Shown one piece after another: positions 35,207-44,906 of a stretch of DNA of 64,000 nt. Origin of the DNA: Bremerella sp. JC817 (GTDB lineage: Bacteria; Planctomycetota; Planctomycetia; Pirellulales; Pirellulaceae); NCBI RefSeq assembly GCF_040718835.1, contig NZ_JBFEFG010000253.1, forward strand, positions 124,001 through 188,000. The letters are read 5' to 3'. The notes under the pieces were generated by a model that made no database searches, was not told where the DNA came from, and was given only the letters and a program-made list of their open reading frames with translations. The translations under genes and the position numbers were made by a program. Positions within the stretch are counted from its first letter, which is position 1. Every line of letters begins with the position of its first letter.

Positions 35207-37024
35207 ATGAGCGGCAGCGATCTCGATACCAGTGCTCTTCTCGAGCAAGTCAAACAGGCCACCGTCGACGGCAAGATCACCGCTAGCGCGGCCGATAACA
35301 TCGAAATCTGGTTGACCGAAGCCCGATACGCTCGCTATGCCGACCAGGTCGCCGAGCACATCACCTCGGGCAAGTGGAAAGAGCTGGACGACGCTTTCTG
35401 GACGATCATTCCGTTTGGAACCGGCGGTCGCCGCGGCAAAATGTACCCGATCGGCTCGAATGCCATCAACGAACGCACCATCGGCGAAAGTGCCCAGGGC
35501 CTGGCCGAATACGTCAAGGCAACAGTCAGCGGCGATCTTTCGTGTGCGATTGCCTACGATACCCGCCATCGCTCGCGTGAATTCGCCGAGCTTTGTGCCC
35601 GGATCATGGTGTCGAATGGCTTCACGGTCTATTTCCTGGATGATTATCGCAGCACGCCAGAGCTTTCGTTCCTGGTTCGCTATAAGAAGTGCTCGTGCGG
35701 GATCATGGTCACCGCCAGCCACAATCCACCAAGCGACAACGCCGTGAAGGTCTATTGGTCGACCGGTGGTCAGGTGATGCCTCCGCACGACGCAAAGATC
35801 ATCGACAACGTGATGAGCGTGCAAGAGATTCCGCTAGGTGTCGAGTTCGACGCCGCGGTTTCCGAAAACAAAGTTGTGCTGTGCACGCAAGAGACGGACG
35901 ACGCTTTCGTCAGTGCCGTTTCGCAGCAGAAGTTCGACGGCCCACGCAATCTGAAGATCCTTTACTCGCCGCTGCATGGTGTGGGGGCTTCGGCCGTTTT
36001 GCCGGTGCTGGCCGCAGATAACTTCAAAGACGTTGCCCTCTTCGGCCCCCATGCGGAACAAAGCGGCGACTTCCCGAACGTCCCAGGCCACGTCTCGAAT
36101 CCCGAGAACCCAGCCGTTTTCGATATCATCATCGATCAGGCCAAGAAGGACGGCTCGGAGCTGATCCTGGCGACTGATCCCGATAGCGATCGCCTCGGCT
36201 GTGCCGCTCCTCGTTCGATGGACACCACCGGCGAATGGGGCACCTTCACCGGCAATCAGATCGCCGTTCTGCTGGCCGATCACGTTTTGTCGGAACGCAA
36301 GAAGGGTGGCGGTCTGACGGCCGATCACTACGTTGTGAAGACCCTGGTCACCACCGAAATGGTTCGCCGGATTGCCGAAAGCTACGGCGTGCGAACTTGT
36401 GGCAACTTGCAGGTCGGCTTCAAGTACATCGGCGGAACGATGGACGAAGAAGGTCCCGACAAATTCCTATTCGGTTGCGAAGAGTCGCATGGCTACCTCG
36501 TCGGGCAATACGCTCGCGACAAAGACGCCTCGGTCGCGGCGATGCTGCTGGCCGAATTGGCTGCCAATTGCAAGAAGGAAGGCAAGTCGCTGCACGAGAA
36601 GCTCGAGTCGCTGTGGTGGCAACATGGCTACCATGCCGAACGTCTGCTCAACCAGAAGATGCCTGGCAGCGAAGGCATGGCCAACATGCAGAAGCTAATG
36701 GGCAAGTTCCGCGCCGAGCCACCAGCTTCGGTGGGTGGCTTGAAACTGGTCCAGGTTCGCGACTATTTGAATGACACGATCACCACCGCCGACGGTCAGA
36801 CCTCGAAGCTGAACGGACCAAAGGGCAACATGGTGATCCTCGATCTGGAAGACGACAATTACGTCGCTGTGCGTCCTTCCGGAACCGAGCCGAAGGTTAA
36901 GTTCTATATGTTCTCGTACGTTCCGGCCGAGCAGCTTTCGCTGATGGATGCTGCCCAGGAAGAGATGGAAGCCCGTCTCGATGCCTTCGAGAACGACCTG
37001 AAGGCATTTGCCGAAAGCGTCTAA
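35207..37024 (+). CDS. phosphoglucomutase/phosphomannomutase (PGM2/PgcA type)
   Basis: 605 residues, matching the longer PgcA/PGM2 class. N-terminal GTGGRRGKMYPIGSN, active-site Ser in VTASHNPPSDNAVK, Mg loop DPDSDRLG, sugar loop EESHGYLVG and phosphate site RPSGTEPKVKF are all intact. It interconverts glucose 1- and 6-phosphate (or mannose), feeding nucleotide-sugar synthesis. An N-terminal helical segment of about 65 residues precedes the domain. It is divergent from the GlmM-like gene. A stable hairpin follows 16 bases after the stop. Confidence 0.9.
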   Translation: MSGSDLDTSALLEQVKQATVDGKITASAADNIEIWLTEARYARYADQVAEHITSGKWKELDDAFWTIIPFGTGGRRGKMYPIGSNAINERTIGESAQGLAEYVKATVSGDLSCAIAYDTRHRSREFAELCARIMVSNGFTVYFLDDYRSTPELSFLVRYKKCSCGIMVTASHNPPSDNAVKVYWSTGGQVMPPHDAKIIDNVMSVQEIPLGVEFDAAVSENKVVLCTQETDDAFVSAVSQQKFDGPRNLKILYSPLHGVGASAVLPVLAADNFKDVALFGPHAEQSGDFPNVPGHVSNPENPAVFDIIIDQAKKDGSELILATDPDSDRLGCAAPRSMDTTGEWGTFTGNQIAVLLADHVLSERKKGGGLTADHYVVKTLVTTEMVRRIAESYGVRTCGNLQVGFKYIGGTMDEEGPDKFLFGCEESHGYLVGQYARDKDASVAAMLLAELAANCKKEGKSLHEKLESLWWQHGYHAERLLNQKMPGSEGMANMQKLMGKFRAEPPASVGGLKLVQVRDYLNDTITTADGQTSKLNGPKGNMVILDLEDDNYVAVRPSGTEPKVKFYMFSYVPAEQLSLMDAAQEEMEARLDAFENDLKAFAESV

Positions 37025-37040
37025 GGTCGCTGCAAGCACG

Positions 37041-37067
37041 TTGCCCCTGCCCCATGGGCGGGGGCAA
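37041..37067 (+). terminator. GC-rich hairpin downstream of the phosphohexomutase
   Basis: A 12-bp stem with one wobble pair and a three-base loop spans 37041-37067, 16 bases after the stop. No U-run follows, so it may stabilise the mRNA end or act with Rho instead of being a standard intrinsic terminator. Confidence 0.45.
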
Positions 37068-37170
37068 TCGATGCACTCCTGTCAGGTTCGCGGTTGTTCG
37101 TACTGCCAAAACTGCGGGTTAGGGTTAAAATCCAATGATGGAATCTTGTACACCCTAGCCTCGTTGAGTC

Positions 37171-38556
37171 ATGGCAGAAAATCTGAATCCGGAAGCCGAA
37201 TCGACCCCGCCAGAATCATCGGACAGCCAAGGTCGGCCTGCCGAGCATGTCGCCTTCACGCTGACTGCGGACAAGGTCCGTAAATTTCCGACCACTTCAG
37301 GCGTCTACATCTTTAAGGATGATAAGGGACGCGTCATCTATGTCGGCAAAGCGAAGAACCTCCGATCGCGGGCCGGTTCTTATTTTCTGGCTGAAGCGGC
37401 CATCGATCAGCGAACCGGCTATTGGGTGAACGAGATCGCCGACGCTGACTTTCTGGAAACCGAGAGCGAAGTCGACGCCCTGCTGGCGGAATCGCGGCTG
37501 ATCAAAGATGTCCAGCCGAAGTACAACAAAGAGCAAAAAGACGACAAGACATTTCCGTACTTAATGATCACCCAGCGCGAGGACTTCCCCCGCGTCGAGT
37601 TCACGCGCGAACCGCAGGACAAGAACGCCAAGCTCTACGGACCGTTCACTAGTGCTAGCGCCTTGCGTGGGGCCATCCAGGTCTTGCAGCGGATTTTCAA
37701 GTTCCGAACCTGTGATCTCGATATCGACGAGAACGACGAACGCTGGAAATGGTTCCGGCCCTGTTTGCTGGCGAGCATCGATCAATGCACGGCTCCCTGC
37801 AATCTGCGGATCAGCAAAGAGGAATATCGCAAAGACATTCGCCGGTTGCAGATGTTTCTGGAAGGGAATCGGTCTCGCCTGACCAAGCAGCTTCAAGACG
37901 AAATGATGGAGGCTTCCAAGAACCTCGAATTCGAGAAAGCCGCCAAGCTGCGTGACGAGATCAGCATGATCGAACGCCTCGACGAACGAGGCGAACTGGA
38001 AACTCACGCTCAGCCAGAAGTCTTCTACGTCGATCCGAAGAAGGGGCTCGCCGGTTTACGAAAAGTGTTGGGGATGTCGATCACGCCGCGGACGATCGAA
38101 GGGGTCGACATCGCTCATTTGGGCGGCAGCGATACGGTCGCCAGCCTCGTGCAGTTTCTGGATGGGTTGCCATTCAAGCCTGGCTACCGGCGTTTCAAGA
38201 TTCGTGGGGTGGATGGCGTCGACGACTTCCGCAGCATTCACGAGGTCGTCGCGCGCAGGTTCAAGCGTTTGAACGAGACCTCGGAAGTCTTCCCCGATAT
38301 TCTGCTGATCGACGGTGGCAAAGGGCAGTTGAACGCAGCAATGGCGGCGTTCCGTGATCTGCGGATCGAGCCGCCGACGGTCATCTCGCTGGCCAAACGC
38401 GAAGAAGAAGTCTATCGACCGGGCGAGAGCGAACCGATTCGCTTGAGCCGTCACTCGTTCGCCCTGCGTTTGCTGCAATACGTGCGAGACGAATCGCATC
38501 GCTTCGCCCAGCACTACCATCACCTGTTACGCGAAAAGCGGACGTTTGGGAAGTAA
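37171..38556 (+). CDS. compact UvrC-like excinuclease subunit
   Basis: 461 residues, against about 600 for standard UvrC. The GIY-YIG nuclease is at 40-125 (GVYIFKDDKGRVIYVGKAKNLRSR split: GVY 44-46, YVGK 57-60). The UVR UvrB-binding helices lie near 240-270 (EFEKAAKLRDEISMIERL). The RNase H-like 5' nuclease is present with VDIAHLGG, VDDFRSIHEVVARR, LLIDGGKGQL and a C-terminal His. Missing are about 100 residues between the UVR motif and that nuclease and the C-terminal tandem HhH DNA-binding domain: the protein ends at LREKRTFGK. Both incision sites are therefore possible but DNA binding would be altered. It could also be a second UvrC paralogue. Confidence 0.8.
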   Translation: MAENLNPEAESTPPESSDSQGRPAEHVAFTLTADKVRKFPTTSGVYIFKDDKGRVIYVGKAKNLRSRAGSYFLAEAAIDQRTGYWVNEIADADFLETESEVDALLAESRLIKDVQPKYNKEQKDDKTFPYLMITQREDFPRVEFTREPQDKNAKLYGPFTSASALRGAIQVLQRIFKFRTCDLDIDENDERWKWFRPCLLASIDQCTAPCNLRISKEEYRKDIRRLQMFLEGNRSRLTKQLQDEMMEASKNLEFEKAAKLRDEISMIERLDERGELETHAQPEVFYVDPKKGLAGLRKVLGMSITPRTIEGVDIAHLGGSDTVASLVQFLDGLPFKPGYRRFKIRGVDGVDDFRSIHEVVARRFKRLNETSEVFPDILLIDGGKGQLNAAMAAFRDLRIEPPTVISLAKREEEVYRPGESEPIRLSRHSFALRLLQYVRDESHRFAQHYHHLLREKRTFGK

Positions 38557-38682
38557 ATTGCGTCGCTTTGGCCCTGGCCTGGTTGGATGGCTGAGAACCG
38601 GTTGTGGTCGATGGAAACGAAACCAACGCTGGGGTAAACTCGTGGTTCGGCGACACCCCCTTTCGGCACGGAGGCATTCGGC

Positions 38683-39705
38683 ATGGCTCGTAACGAGCAA
38701 CTCATTCGGCAGCACAAAATCCTGCAGATCCTCGAACGTTATCGGTATGGCTGCCTGCTGGAAGAAATCCGTGACGCGCTGGTCGATGAACTTGGCCTGA
38801 CGTCGTTGCATACCCGCACCGTGCGTCGCGATATCGAATCGCTGCAATCGGCCGGTCTCGATATCGATGTCCATGACTCCGGTCGTGGTCGCGTCTGGAA
38901 GCTGGGCGCCAGTGGCCGCGGAATGCATAAGATCACCGCAACGGCGACCGAGTTGATCGCCCTTTCGCTGGGACGCGATCTGCTGCTGCCTTTGTCAGGC
39001 ACGCCGTTCTGGGTTGGTGTCGAGTCATTCTGGACGAAGATTCAAGAGCAACTCCCGGAGACGACCTGGGATCACTATCGCAAGTATCGTCAGGTACTTT
39101 ATGTGACCGGTCTGGCCGCGAAGAACTATTCCGCCCAGGAAGGAGCGTTAAAGAACCTGAACCGGGCCATTCATCAGCATCGCGTCGTCGAGGTTGCCTA
39201 TCAGAAGCCTGGTCAGCCGTCGCCAAGCCAGCGTCGGTTGGAACCGTACGGCATCGTCTTCCATCAGGGCAGTATCTACATCGTGGCGGCCGCCAACGAA
39301 CTGCCGGAGGAAGATCCCGACCGCATCCGTCACTGGAAGCTCGACCGCTTCAAGAAGGCGGAAGTGACCGACGATTATTTCAAGGTGCCGAAAGATTTCG
39401 ATTTGGAAGAGCACCTGGGGGGCTCGATCGGGATCTTCGCCGCCCATGAATCGATGGACTTCAAGATCAAAGTCTCGGCGGTCGCGGCCAACTGGGTGAC
39501 TGAAGATCCCTGGCATCCCGAGCAGAAAGTCGAACGCCTGGACGATGGCAGTGTTCTGCTGACTGTGAAAGCGGCTCACGAACTGGAGATCATCCCGCGC
39601 GTGTTGGCATTGGGGCCAGAGGCTGAAGTACTTTCGCCCAAGTCGGCGCGTGAAGCGATCAAGGCTCGCGTGATGAAGATGGCCGAAGTCTACGAGAAAC
39701 GCTGA
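38683..39705 (+). CDS. WYL-domain transcriptional regulator with N-terminal winged helix
   Basis: 340 residues. The N-terminal 65 residues form an HTH of the DeoR-like type (ILQILERYRYGCLLEEI, TVRRDIESLQSAG). The WYL domain covers roughly 150-240 (HRVVEVAYQKPGQ, PYGIVFHQGSIYIVAA), followed by a WCX-type C-terminal extension. WYL proteins sense nucleotides or nucleic-acid intermediates and control DNA-damage, phage-defence and other genes. It sits between UvrC and, converging, the SbcC/AddA operon, so a DNA-repair role is suggested by context but not shown. The last 16 bases overlap the facing gene. Confidence 0.85.
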   Translation: MARNEQLIRQHKILQILERYRYGCLLEEIRDALVDELGLTSLHTRTVRRDIESLQSAGLDIDVHDSGRGRVWKLGASGRGMHKITATATELIALSLGRDLLLPLSGTPFWVGVESFWTKIQEQLPETTWDHYRKYRQVLYVTGLAAKNYSAQEGALKNLNRAIHQHRVVEVAYQKPGQPSPSQRRLEPYGIVFHQGSIYIVAAANELPEEDPDRIRHWKLDRFKKAEVTDDYFKVPKDFDLEEHLGGSIGIFAAHESMDFKIKVSAVAANWVTEDPWHPEQKVERLDDGSVLLTVKAAHELEIIPRVLALGPEAEVLSPKSAREAIKARVMKMAEVYEKR

Positions 39706-40100
39706 GTGTTACCGCGCCAGTCGATCATGCCCTGGGCGTCGGCTTCCACCTTTTCAAAGGTCGGCTGAATCGGTCGATTGTAAACGTACGTGGTCGCGGT
39801 GATCGGCTGACCATCTAGCGTCTCGCACTCGACCACTTCGCGCGTGTAGAGGGTCGGATAGCCTTCGACTTCGTCCAGCACTTCCAGCAGTTTTGCTTCG
39901 TGCTTGGCATCGAACAGCCACAGCTCGCCCACCACGCGTGTTTCACCTTCGAGCTTCAGGCCTGGGTAGTCGGCGACTTCCCATAACGATCCTGGCGTCG
40001 AACCACGCAGCACCGCCACTGGGCGGTAGGGCCAGCATTTCTCGCGGCATTCGCCCCGCTTCAAGGTGCCGTAGGCGAAGAAGGCAACGATGTCTGGCAT
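39690..40100 (-). CDS. gamma-glutamylcyclotransferase (GGCT/BtrG-like) family protein
   Basis: 136 residues from the ATG at 40100; a longer frame to 40190 lies within the preceding gene. The family fold is recognised from FFAYGTLKRGECR at the N-terminus (YGTL binding loop), VVGELWLFD and VEGYPTLYTREVVE, which supplies the catalytic Glu. Members cyclise a gamma-glutamyl amine to release 5-oxoproline, or act on related amides. The gene starts one base after the stop of the SbcC-like gene, so it is part of that operon, yet no link to DNA repair is known to me. Its 3' end overlaps the WYL gene by 16 bases. Confidence 0.8.
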   Translation of the reverse strand: MPDIVAFFAYGTLKRGECREKCWPYRPVAVLRGSTPGSLWEVADYPGLKLEGETRVVGELWLFDAKHEAKLLEVLDEVEGYPTLYTREVVECETLDGQPITATTYVYNRPIQPTFEKVEADAQGMIDWRGNTQRFS

Positions 40101-40101
40101 G

Positions 40102-43100
40102 TTAAAACAAGCTCGGCGTAGAGGACTTGGTGGTCGACTTCTTGCGAGCAGGCTTCGCTTTTGGCGGTGGGACTTCGACCGGCTGGCCATCCATTCGCGT
40201 CACACGGATCGATTCTTCCAGCGACTGCACCTTGCTCACCAGTGGCTCGTGACAGGTCAGCATGATGATCTGAATGCGCGGGTCAAAGTTCATCAAGACG
40301 CGTAACGTTGCCAACTGACGGCTGTCGTCGAAGTTAACCAGGATATCGTCCATCAGCACCGGCAACGGCTCGGCCTGTTCGCAGTAATGTCGAATGTAGG
40401 CGAGGCGAATCGCCAGGTAAAGTTGTTCCCGCGTCCCGGTGCTCAGTTCCGAAGGTTTCCGCCGCAGATCGTTGGGGCCGCTGAGGATCAGTCCCCCTTC
40501 CTGGTCCGGGTCGTGCTCGACCTGGGTGTAACGTCCCTCGGTCATTTGCTCGATCAGTTCGCTGATCAACGCGAGCAGTTGTCCGGAGCTTTCCTCGCGA
40601 AAGGCGGCCATCGCTCGGTCGAGCATCTCTTTGGCAATCAGTAGCGGCCCCAGTCGATCGAGGCAGTCCGACAGTTCGGCCTGAAGTGCTTCGATCTTCC
40701 CTTGAGCCATCACGGCCCGGCTTGTCTGGTCGACTTCGGAAAGGCGAAGCTTGAGTTGCCCGAGCTGCTGATTGACCTCGGCTTGAATCTTGCCGGTCTC
40801 GGCATATTCGGTCTTCGCCCCGGAGAGATCGAGTTGCAACGTATCGACATCGATCGCTTCCAGTTCCGCAGCGAAGCGTTCGGCGTCTTCCGATTCACGA
40901 ACCAATGCCAACCTGTTTTCGAGCGAAGCAATTTCCGATTCGAGCAATTGCCGCTGCCGAACCGTTTGCGAAACGACTTCCAGCTGATCGTCGGTTTCAA
41001 CGTTCGTTTGCGACCGCCACTGCGACAACCGGGCTTCGACGTCGGCAAGTTCCTTGCGGCTCTTTTCGAGCGTCTCGGTACGAAGCTGACGCTTGATTTC
41101 CAGTTCTTTCCGAAGACTAAGTTGGTTCTCGGCTTCGGAAAGCAGAGTTCCTAGACGCTGGGCAGCATGTTCCGGCGCCATCTCGCCCAGCGGTTCGCCG
41201 GTCGCGGCAACCACGGATTGAACTTGTTCGGCGAACTGAGCCAGTCCCGCTTCCATATCCGAGATTCGCTTCTGCATGCTCTCGGCCGCGGCCAGCGTGC
41301 CTTGGATCTTTTCGACCGTTTGAATCAGTTCGGCCGCCATCTCCAGGTCGACTTCGCCGAGCGAAGCAAACACGGTTAGCAGTTCTTTGGCCTCGGCTTC
41401 GATGCCAGCCACCTCTTGCTGGCGTTTTTCGTTTCGCTCGAAGTTCTGCCGTCGGGCATCTTGGTTGAGCTGCAATTTGCTGGTGAGTTGCTGGCGACGG
41501 TCCCGTTCGGACTGGGCCCGTTTCAGGTACGAGGCAATCCAGGCCGCGACATCCGCTGCGGAACTTGTCGACTCGGGAAGTCCCGCGGTCCGGGCCAACG
41601 TTGTCGCCGCTTCGACACGCTGCTGATGCGGTGCGAGATCTTCTTCGAGCCGCGAGATTTCCGTTTGCGTTTCCTGCAACGAACAGAATGTCGTTCGCCA
41701 CGGAAGCATTTCCTGGGGCGACTTGGGAACGATGCCACACGCTTGCCATTCCGTTTCCCAGCTCTGTTGGAGTTCATCTCGCTTCGCGATCAACTCGGCG
41801 ACATACGATTGACGCTGGGCCAGGCGTTCTTCCAGCAGGCGAATGTTCCCCTTCATCGCTTGCTGATCCGCCAGTATCTGAGCGTGATGGTGACGCTGGT
41901 CGGCTAGTTCGTCCGACTGCTGAACCTCGCCCTCGAATCGCTCGGCATCTTCGCTCGTCTTTGCCGCTTCGGGCTGGGTGCTTCCTTCGAGGATGGATCG
42001 CAGCGTTTGCCAGGTCGCGTCGCGTTGATCACGCGATGCCTTCAATTCGTCTTCCGAAACCAGCCGAGCACTTTGCTCCAGCCGGCGAAGCTCGTCGTTC
42101 TTCGAGGTCAGCTCGTCGGTTGTTTCCCGGGCTGCTTGCTCGGCCGTACGAAGCTGTTCGGCAATCGCCTGAAAGTCGGCTTCGTAACGGCGAATTGTCT
42201 GCTCCAGCGGCATCGGGAAAGGGGCCGTAAAGTCGAGTGTTTTGCCTGCGATCGTCTCGATGGTGACGCGGCGTTGTCCCATTTCGGACTGCAGCTTACG
42301 AAGCTGCCGCTGCATATCGCCAATGCGGTCGATCGACTGTCGCAGCGGATCGATGGCCGCTTGAAGTTGTTCGATCATCTCGCTCGACTGCGAGGGCAGA
42401 TCGCCCAGGGCCGATTCGAGTTCGCGAATGTCTTGATCCAAGCGATCGACTTCTCCGGCATGCGAACGGATTTCCGTCTGCAAACGTTGATAAGTCTTGG
42501 TTAACTGCTCGATCTTTTTACGCTGGGCCAGCGTCAGTTCCAACTGAGCGACTTCGTCCAGCTTTAGCTTCGGGCCGATCTGTTTCAGGCTCGCCGTGGC
42601 ACCATCGAGCTCGTGCTGGCGATCTTGCTTTCGCAGCGGAATATCGCGGCGATAGCCCTGCATCTCTTTGATACCGAACATCAGCGAACGGATCGCCTCG
42701 TTCGATTCGATCAACGCTTCGTTGAACGAGATCGCGGCGATCTCGGCATCGAGCCGATCCAGGTCCTGGGTCAGGCTTTCGACTTCCGCTGAGAGCTTCG
42801 TGCCTGCCTTGCGGGTTTGAGACAGCTCTTCCAAAGCGTCGGCCGGAAAGGACTCCGGCGTTTCCATGCGTTCAAGTTGCTGCTGTTTCGACTGGCGATC
42901 GATCCACAGCGGATGCGCCTTCTTCAACCGATCAAGATGCTGCTGCCGCCGGAAAACTTTAGCGAGGGCAGCATTCAGTCGGGCAAGCTCTTCTTCGCAG
43001 CGTTGGGCTTCGCCGAGCCACTGTTCGTATTCAACCGGGCGGAGCGACGAATCTTTGAGTTCTGACTTCAACGCCTTGATGTCAGAAAGGATGCTGTTGA

Positions 43101-43650
43101 TGCGCTGCTTCTGACCGCGACTTTTGAAGAGAGCTTCCGTTTCGTCGTCGATGTTTTTCAGCAGCAGTTTGTAATCGTGCAGTCGCCCCAGACCGCCGCC
43201 GAATAGTGCTTCGTCGAGGTTCGCCTCTTTCAGGCTCTCTTCGCCGGTCGCTAGTTCCTTCAGCGAGAATCCGAAGACATGCTCGTAAAGTCGCTGGTCG
43301 GCGCCACTGATCAGTTGCTGCCAGCGTTCTTCGTCAATGGCGGCGTTGCCTTCTTCGAACTCGCCGGAGAGCGTGTTCTTGGTTCCTTGCCGCCGCACGA
43401 TCTCCAGCAGTTGCGATTCACCCGAGATGAGCTTGGCCGTCGCCTTCATCTTTTTCTTCGACGAGTCTGGCGCGAACGGATTGCTTTTGGCGTGTTGGAA
43501 ACCAAACAGAAGTTGGCGAACAGCTTGCAACAAGGTCGACTTGCCTGCTTCATTACGACCATAAATGATGTGCAGGCCATCGGTCGAAAACGCAAACGAC
43601 TGCTCAGTATGGATGCCGAAGTTTTCGAGTTCTAGGTGTTCAATCTTCAT
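40102..43650 (-). CDS. SbcC/YhaN-like SMC-type ATPase
   Basis: 1182 residues. The N-terminal half-ATPase has the YhaN pattern (LELENFGIHTEQS, Walker A GRNEAGKSTLL, LLFGF). Long Gln/Glu/Ala/Arg coiled coils fill most of residues 190-1000. No central zinc hook (CxxC) is evident in the middle, unlike Rad50/SbcC. The C-terminal half-ATPase has signature LSTGTREQLYLAIRL and Walker B PVLMDDILVNFDDSR. With its Mre11-type partner directly upstream (four-base ATGA overlap) it should form an ATP-gated nuclease that opens DNA ends. The C-terminus has a Lys-rich tail of about 20 residues. The GGCT gene follows after one base. Confidence 0.88.
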   Translation of the reverse strand: MKIEHLELENFGIHTEQSFAFSTDGLHIIYGRNEAGKSTLLQAVRQLLFGFQHAKSNPFAPDSSKKKMKATAKLISGESQLLEIVRRQGTKNTLSGEFEEGNAAIDEERWQQLISGADQRLYEHVFGFSLKELATGEESLKEANLDEALFGGGLGRLHDYKLLLKNIDDETEALFKSRGQKQRINSILSDIKALKSELKDSSLRPVEYEQWLGEAQRCEEELARLNAALAKVFRRQQHLDRLKKAHPLWIDRQSKQQQLERMETPESFPADALEELSQTRKAGTKLSAEVESLTQDLDRLDAEIAAISFNEALIESNEAIRSLMFGIKEMQGYRRDIPLRKQDRQHELDGATASLKQIGPKLKLDEVAQLELTLAQRKKIEQLTKTYQRLQTEIRSHAGEVDRLDQDIRELESALGDLPSQSSEMIEQLQAAIDPLRQSIDRIGDMQRQLRKLQSEMGQRRVTIETIAGKTLDFTAPFPMPLEQTIRRYEADFQAIAEQLRTAEQAARETTDELTSKNDELRRLEQSARLVSEDELKASRDQRDATWQTLRSILEGSTQPEAAKTSEDAERFEGEVQQSDELADQRHHHAQILADQQAMKGNIRLLEERLAQRQSYVAELIAKRDELQQSWETEWQACGIVPKSPQEMLPWRTTFCSLQETQTEISRLEEDLAPHQQRVEAATTLARTAGLPESTSSAADVAAWIASYLKRAQSERDRRQQLTSKLQLNQDARRQNFERNEKRQQEVAGIEAEAKELLTVFASLGEVDLEMAAELIQTVEKIQGTLAAAESMQKRISDMEAGLAQFAEQVQSVVAATGEPLGEMAPEHAAQRLGTLLSEAENQLSLRKELEIKRQLRTETLEKSRKELADVEARLSQWRSQTNVETDDQLEVVSQTVRQRQLLESEIASLENRLALVRESEDAERFAAELEAIDVDTLQLDLSGAKTEYAETGKIQAEVNQQLGQLKLRLSEVDQTSRAVMAQGKIEALQAELSDCLDRLGPLLIAKEMLDRAMAAFREESSGQLLALISELIEQMTEGRYTQVEHDPDQEGGLILSGPNDLRRKPSELSTGTREQLYLAIRLAYIRHYCEQAEPLPVLMDDILVNFDDSRQLATLRVLMNFDPRIQIIMLTCHEPLVSKVQSLEESIRVTRMDGQPVEVPPPKAKPARKKSTTKSSTPSLF

Positions 43651-44906
43651 GCGCTGGGTGCCCCCAATCGGCTTCGCAAAAGCTGCTGGGCCGCTTCAAT
43701 CCATTGTGGCATTCGTTCGTCCAGGGTCCCTTCTTCGCTGATCGAGACATGCTGGGCACTGACCTTATCAAGCACCGGTTTCACCAGCTCCTCCAGTTGC
43801 CGCAAAGCTTCGGCGTTGTCTTGAACCTGGTCGAACTGCGTGGCGATGGCTCCCCACAGGTCGTGTGCGTCTTGGACGTTCCCGGCCAACTGCGGCGAAG
43901 TATCGAAGCGGATCTTCTCGAGCCAGATCTCGTCGTCGATCGACTCGGCCGAGCCATGTAGTTCCTGTAGAATCTCGCCCCGTTTGATCAGGTCCGAAAG
44001 CTCGTCATGGACTTTCGTGGCTCCCTGGAAGGTCAAGCGAAATGCTGAGCTAAGACCTTCGTGGTCGCGATGCCCTTTTTCCAGAGCAGCCGATGCTTTG
44101 GCCAGCACGCCGTCGAGGTTCTTTTCGGCGGAAACGTCAACAATCAGTTCCTGCCAGCGAATCGAGTCGGTTGCGTGGAAGGTGACGTTCTTAAGCGTCT
44201 CGCCGTCGATCTCTCCGAGCAGGCAACCTTTGGCACCTGGCTCGCGAATATGACGCCCTTGCGGATTACCACTGTAGGCAACGTACGGTTCGGTCGACAG
44301 AGGATCGGTGTTTCGCAGGTGAATGTGGCCGAGGGCCCAATAGTCATAGCCCCGGGCACGCAGTGTTTCGATGGTCGTTGGAGCGTACGTATCGTGATGC
44401 TCGCTACCGGTAAGGCTGGTGTGCAGCATGCCGAGGTTGAACATGCCAGGCACACGCTGCGGGTACCGGGCCGCCAGGTCGATCGTTACCTCACGGTCTG
44501 CGAAGCCTTGCCCATGGATTGCCACGCCGAGATCGTCGAGCGTGATGGTGGCGGGCTCGTCGTGAGGAAGTTCAACCACGTTATCAGGCCAGCGAATCTT
44601 ACGTTGGATCTGGCTAACGGCATCGTGGTTACCTCGGATGTAGTAAACACCAATGTTCGCATCGGCCAACCGACGAAACTGCCCGGCTGCCCATTGGCCA
44701 GAGTGCATGTCTTTCCAGTCGCCATCAAACAGATCGCCTGCGACGACGATGAACGCGACTTGCTGCTCGATCGCCAGGTCGATGATGCGTTCGAGTGCCG
44801 TTCGCGTGGCGCGCTGGACACGCTTCATCATCGCTTCGTCACGCATCGCCAAGCCGCGAAGCGGGCTGTCGATATGCAGGTCGGCAGTGTGAATAAACTT
44901 GGTCAT
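43647..44906 (-). CDS. SbcD/YhaO-like Mre11-type DNA exonuclease
   Basis: 419 residues. All Mre11 phosphodiesterase motifs are seen: HTADLHIDSPL (D-x-H), AGDLFDG, RGNHDA and a C-terminal GHIHLR. The capping domain covers about 230-300. The last 150 residues are helical. The family is a Mn-dependent 3'-5' exonuclease/endonuclease that works with SbcC-like ATPase. Start overlaps the AddA-like stop and its own stop overlaps the SbcC-like start (ATGA at both), so all three should be translated in concert. YhaO/YhaN in Bacillus have this architecture. Confidence 0.9.
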   Translation of the reverse strand: MTKFIHTADLHIDSPLRGLAMRDEAMMKRVQRATRTALERIIDLAIEQQVAFIVVAGDLFDGDWKDMHSGQWAAGQFRRLADANIGVYYIRGNHDAVSQIQRKIRWPDNVVELPHDEPATITLDDLGVAIHGQGFADREVTIDLAARYPQRVPGMFNLGMLHTSLTGSEHHDTYAPTTIETLRARGYDYWALGHIHLRNTDPLSTEPYVAYSGNPQGRHIREPGAKGCLLGEIDGETLKNVTFHATDSIRWQELIVDVSAEKNLDGVLAKASAALEKGHRDHEGLSSAFRLTFQGATKVHDELSDLIKRGEILQELHGSAESIDDEIWLEKIRFDTSPQLAGNVQDAHDLWGAIATQFDQVQDNAEALRQLEELVKPVLDKVSAQHVSISEEGTLDERMPQWIEAAQQLLRSRLGAPSA

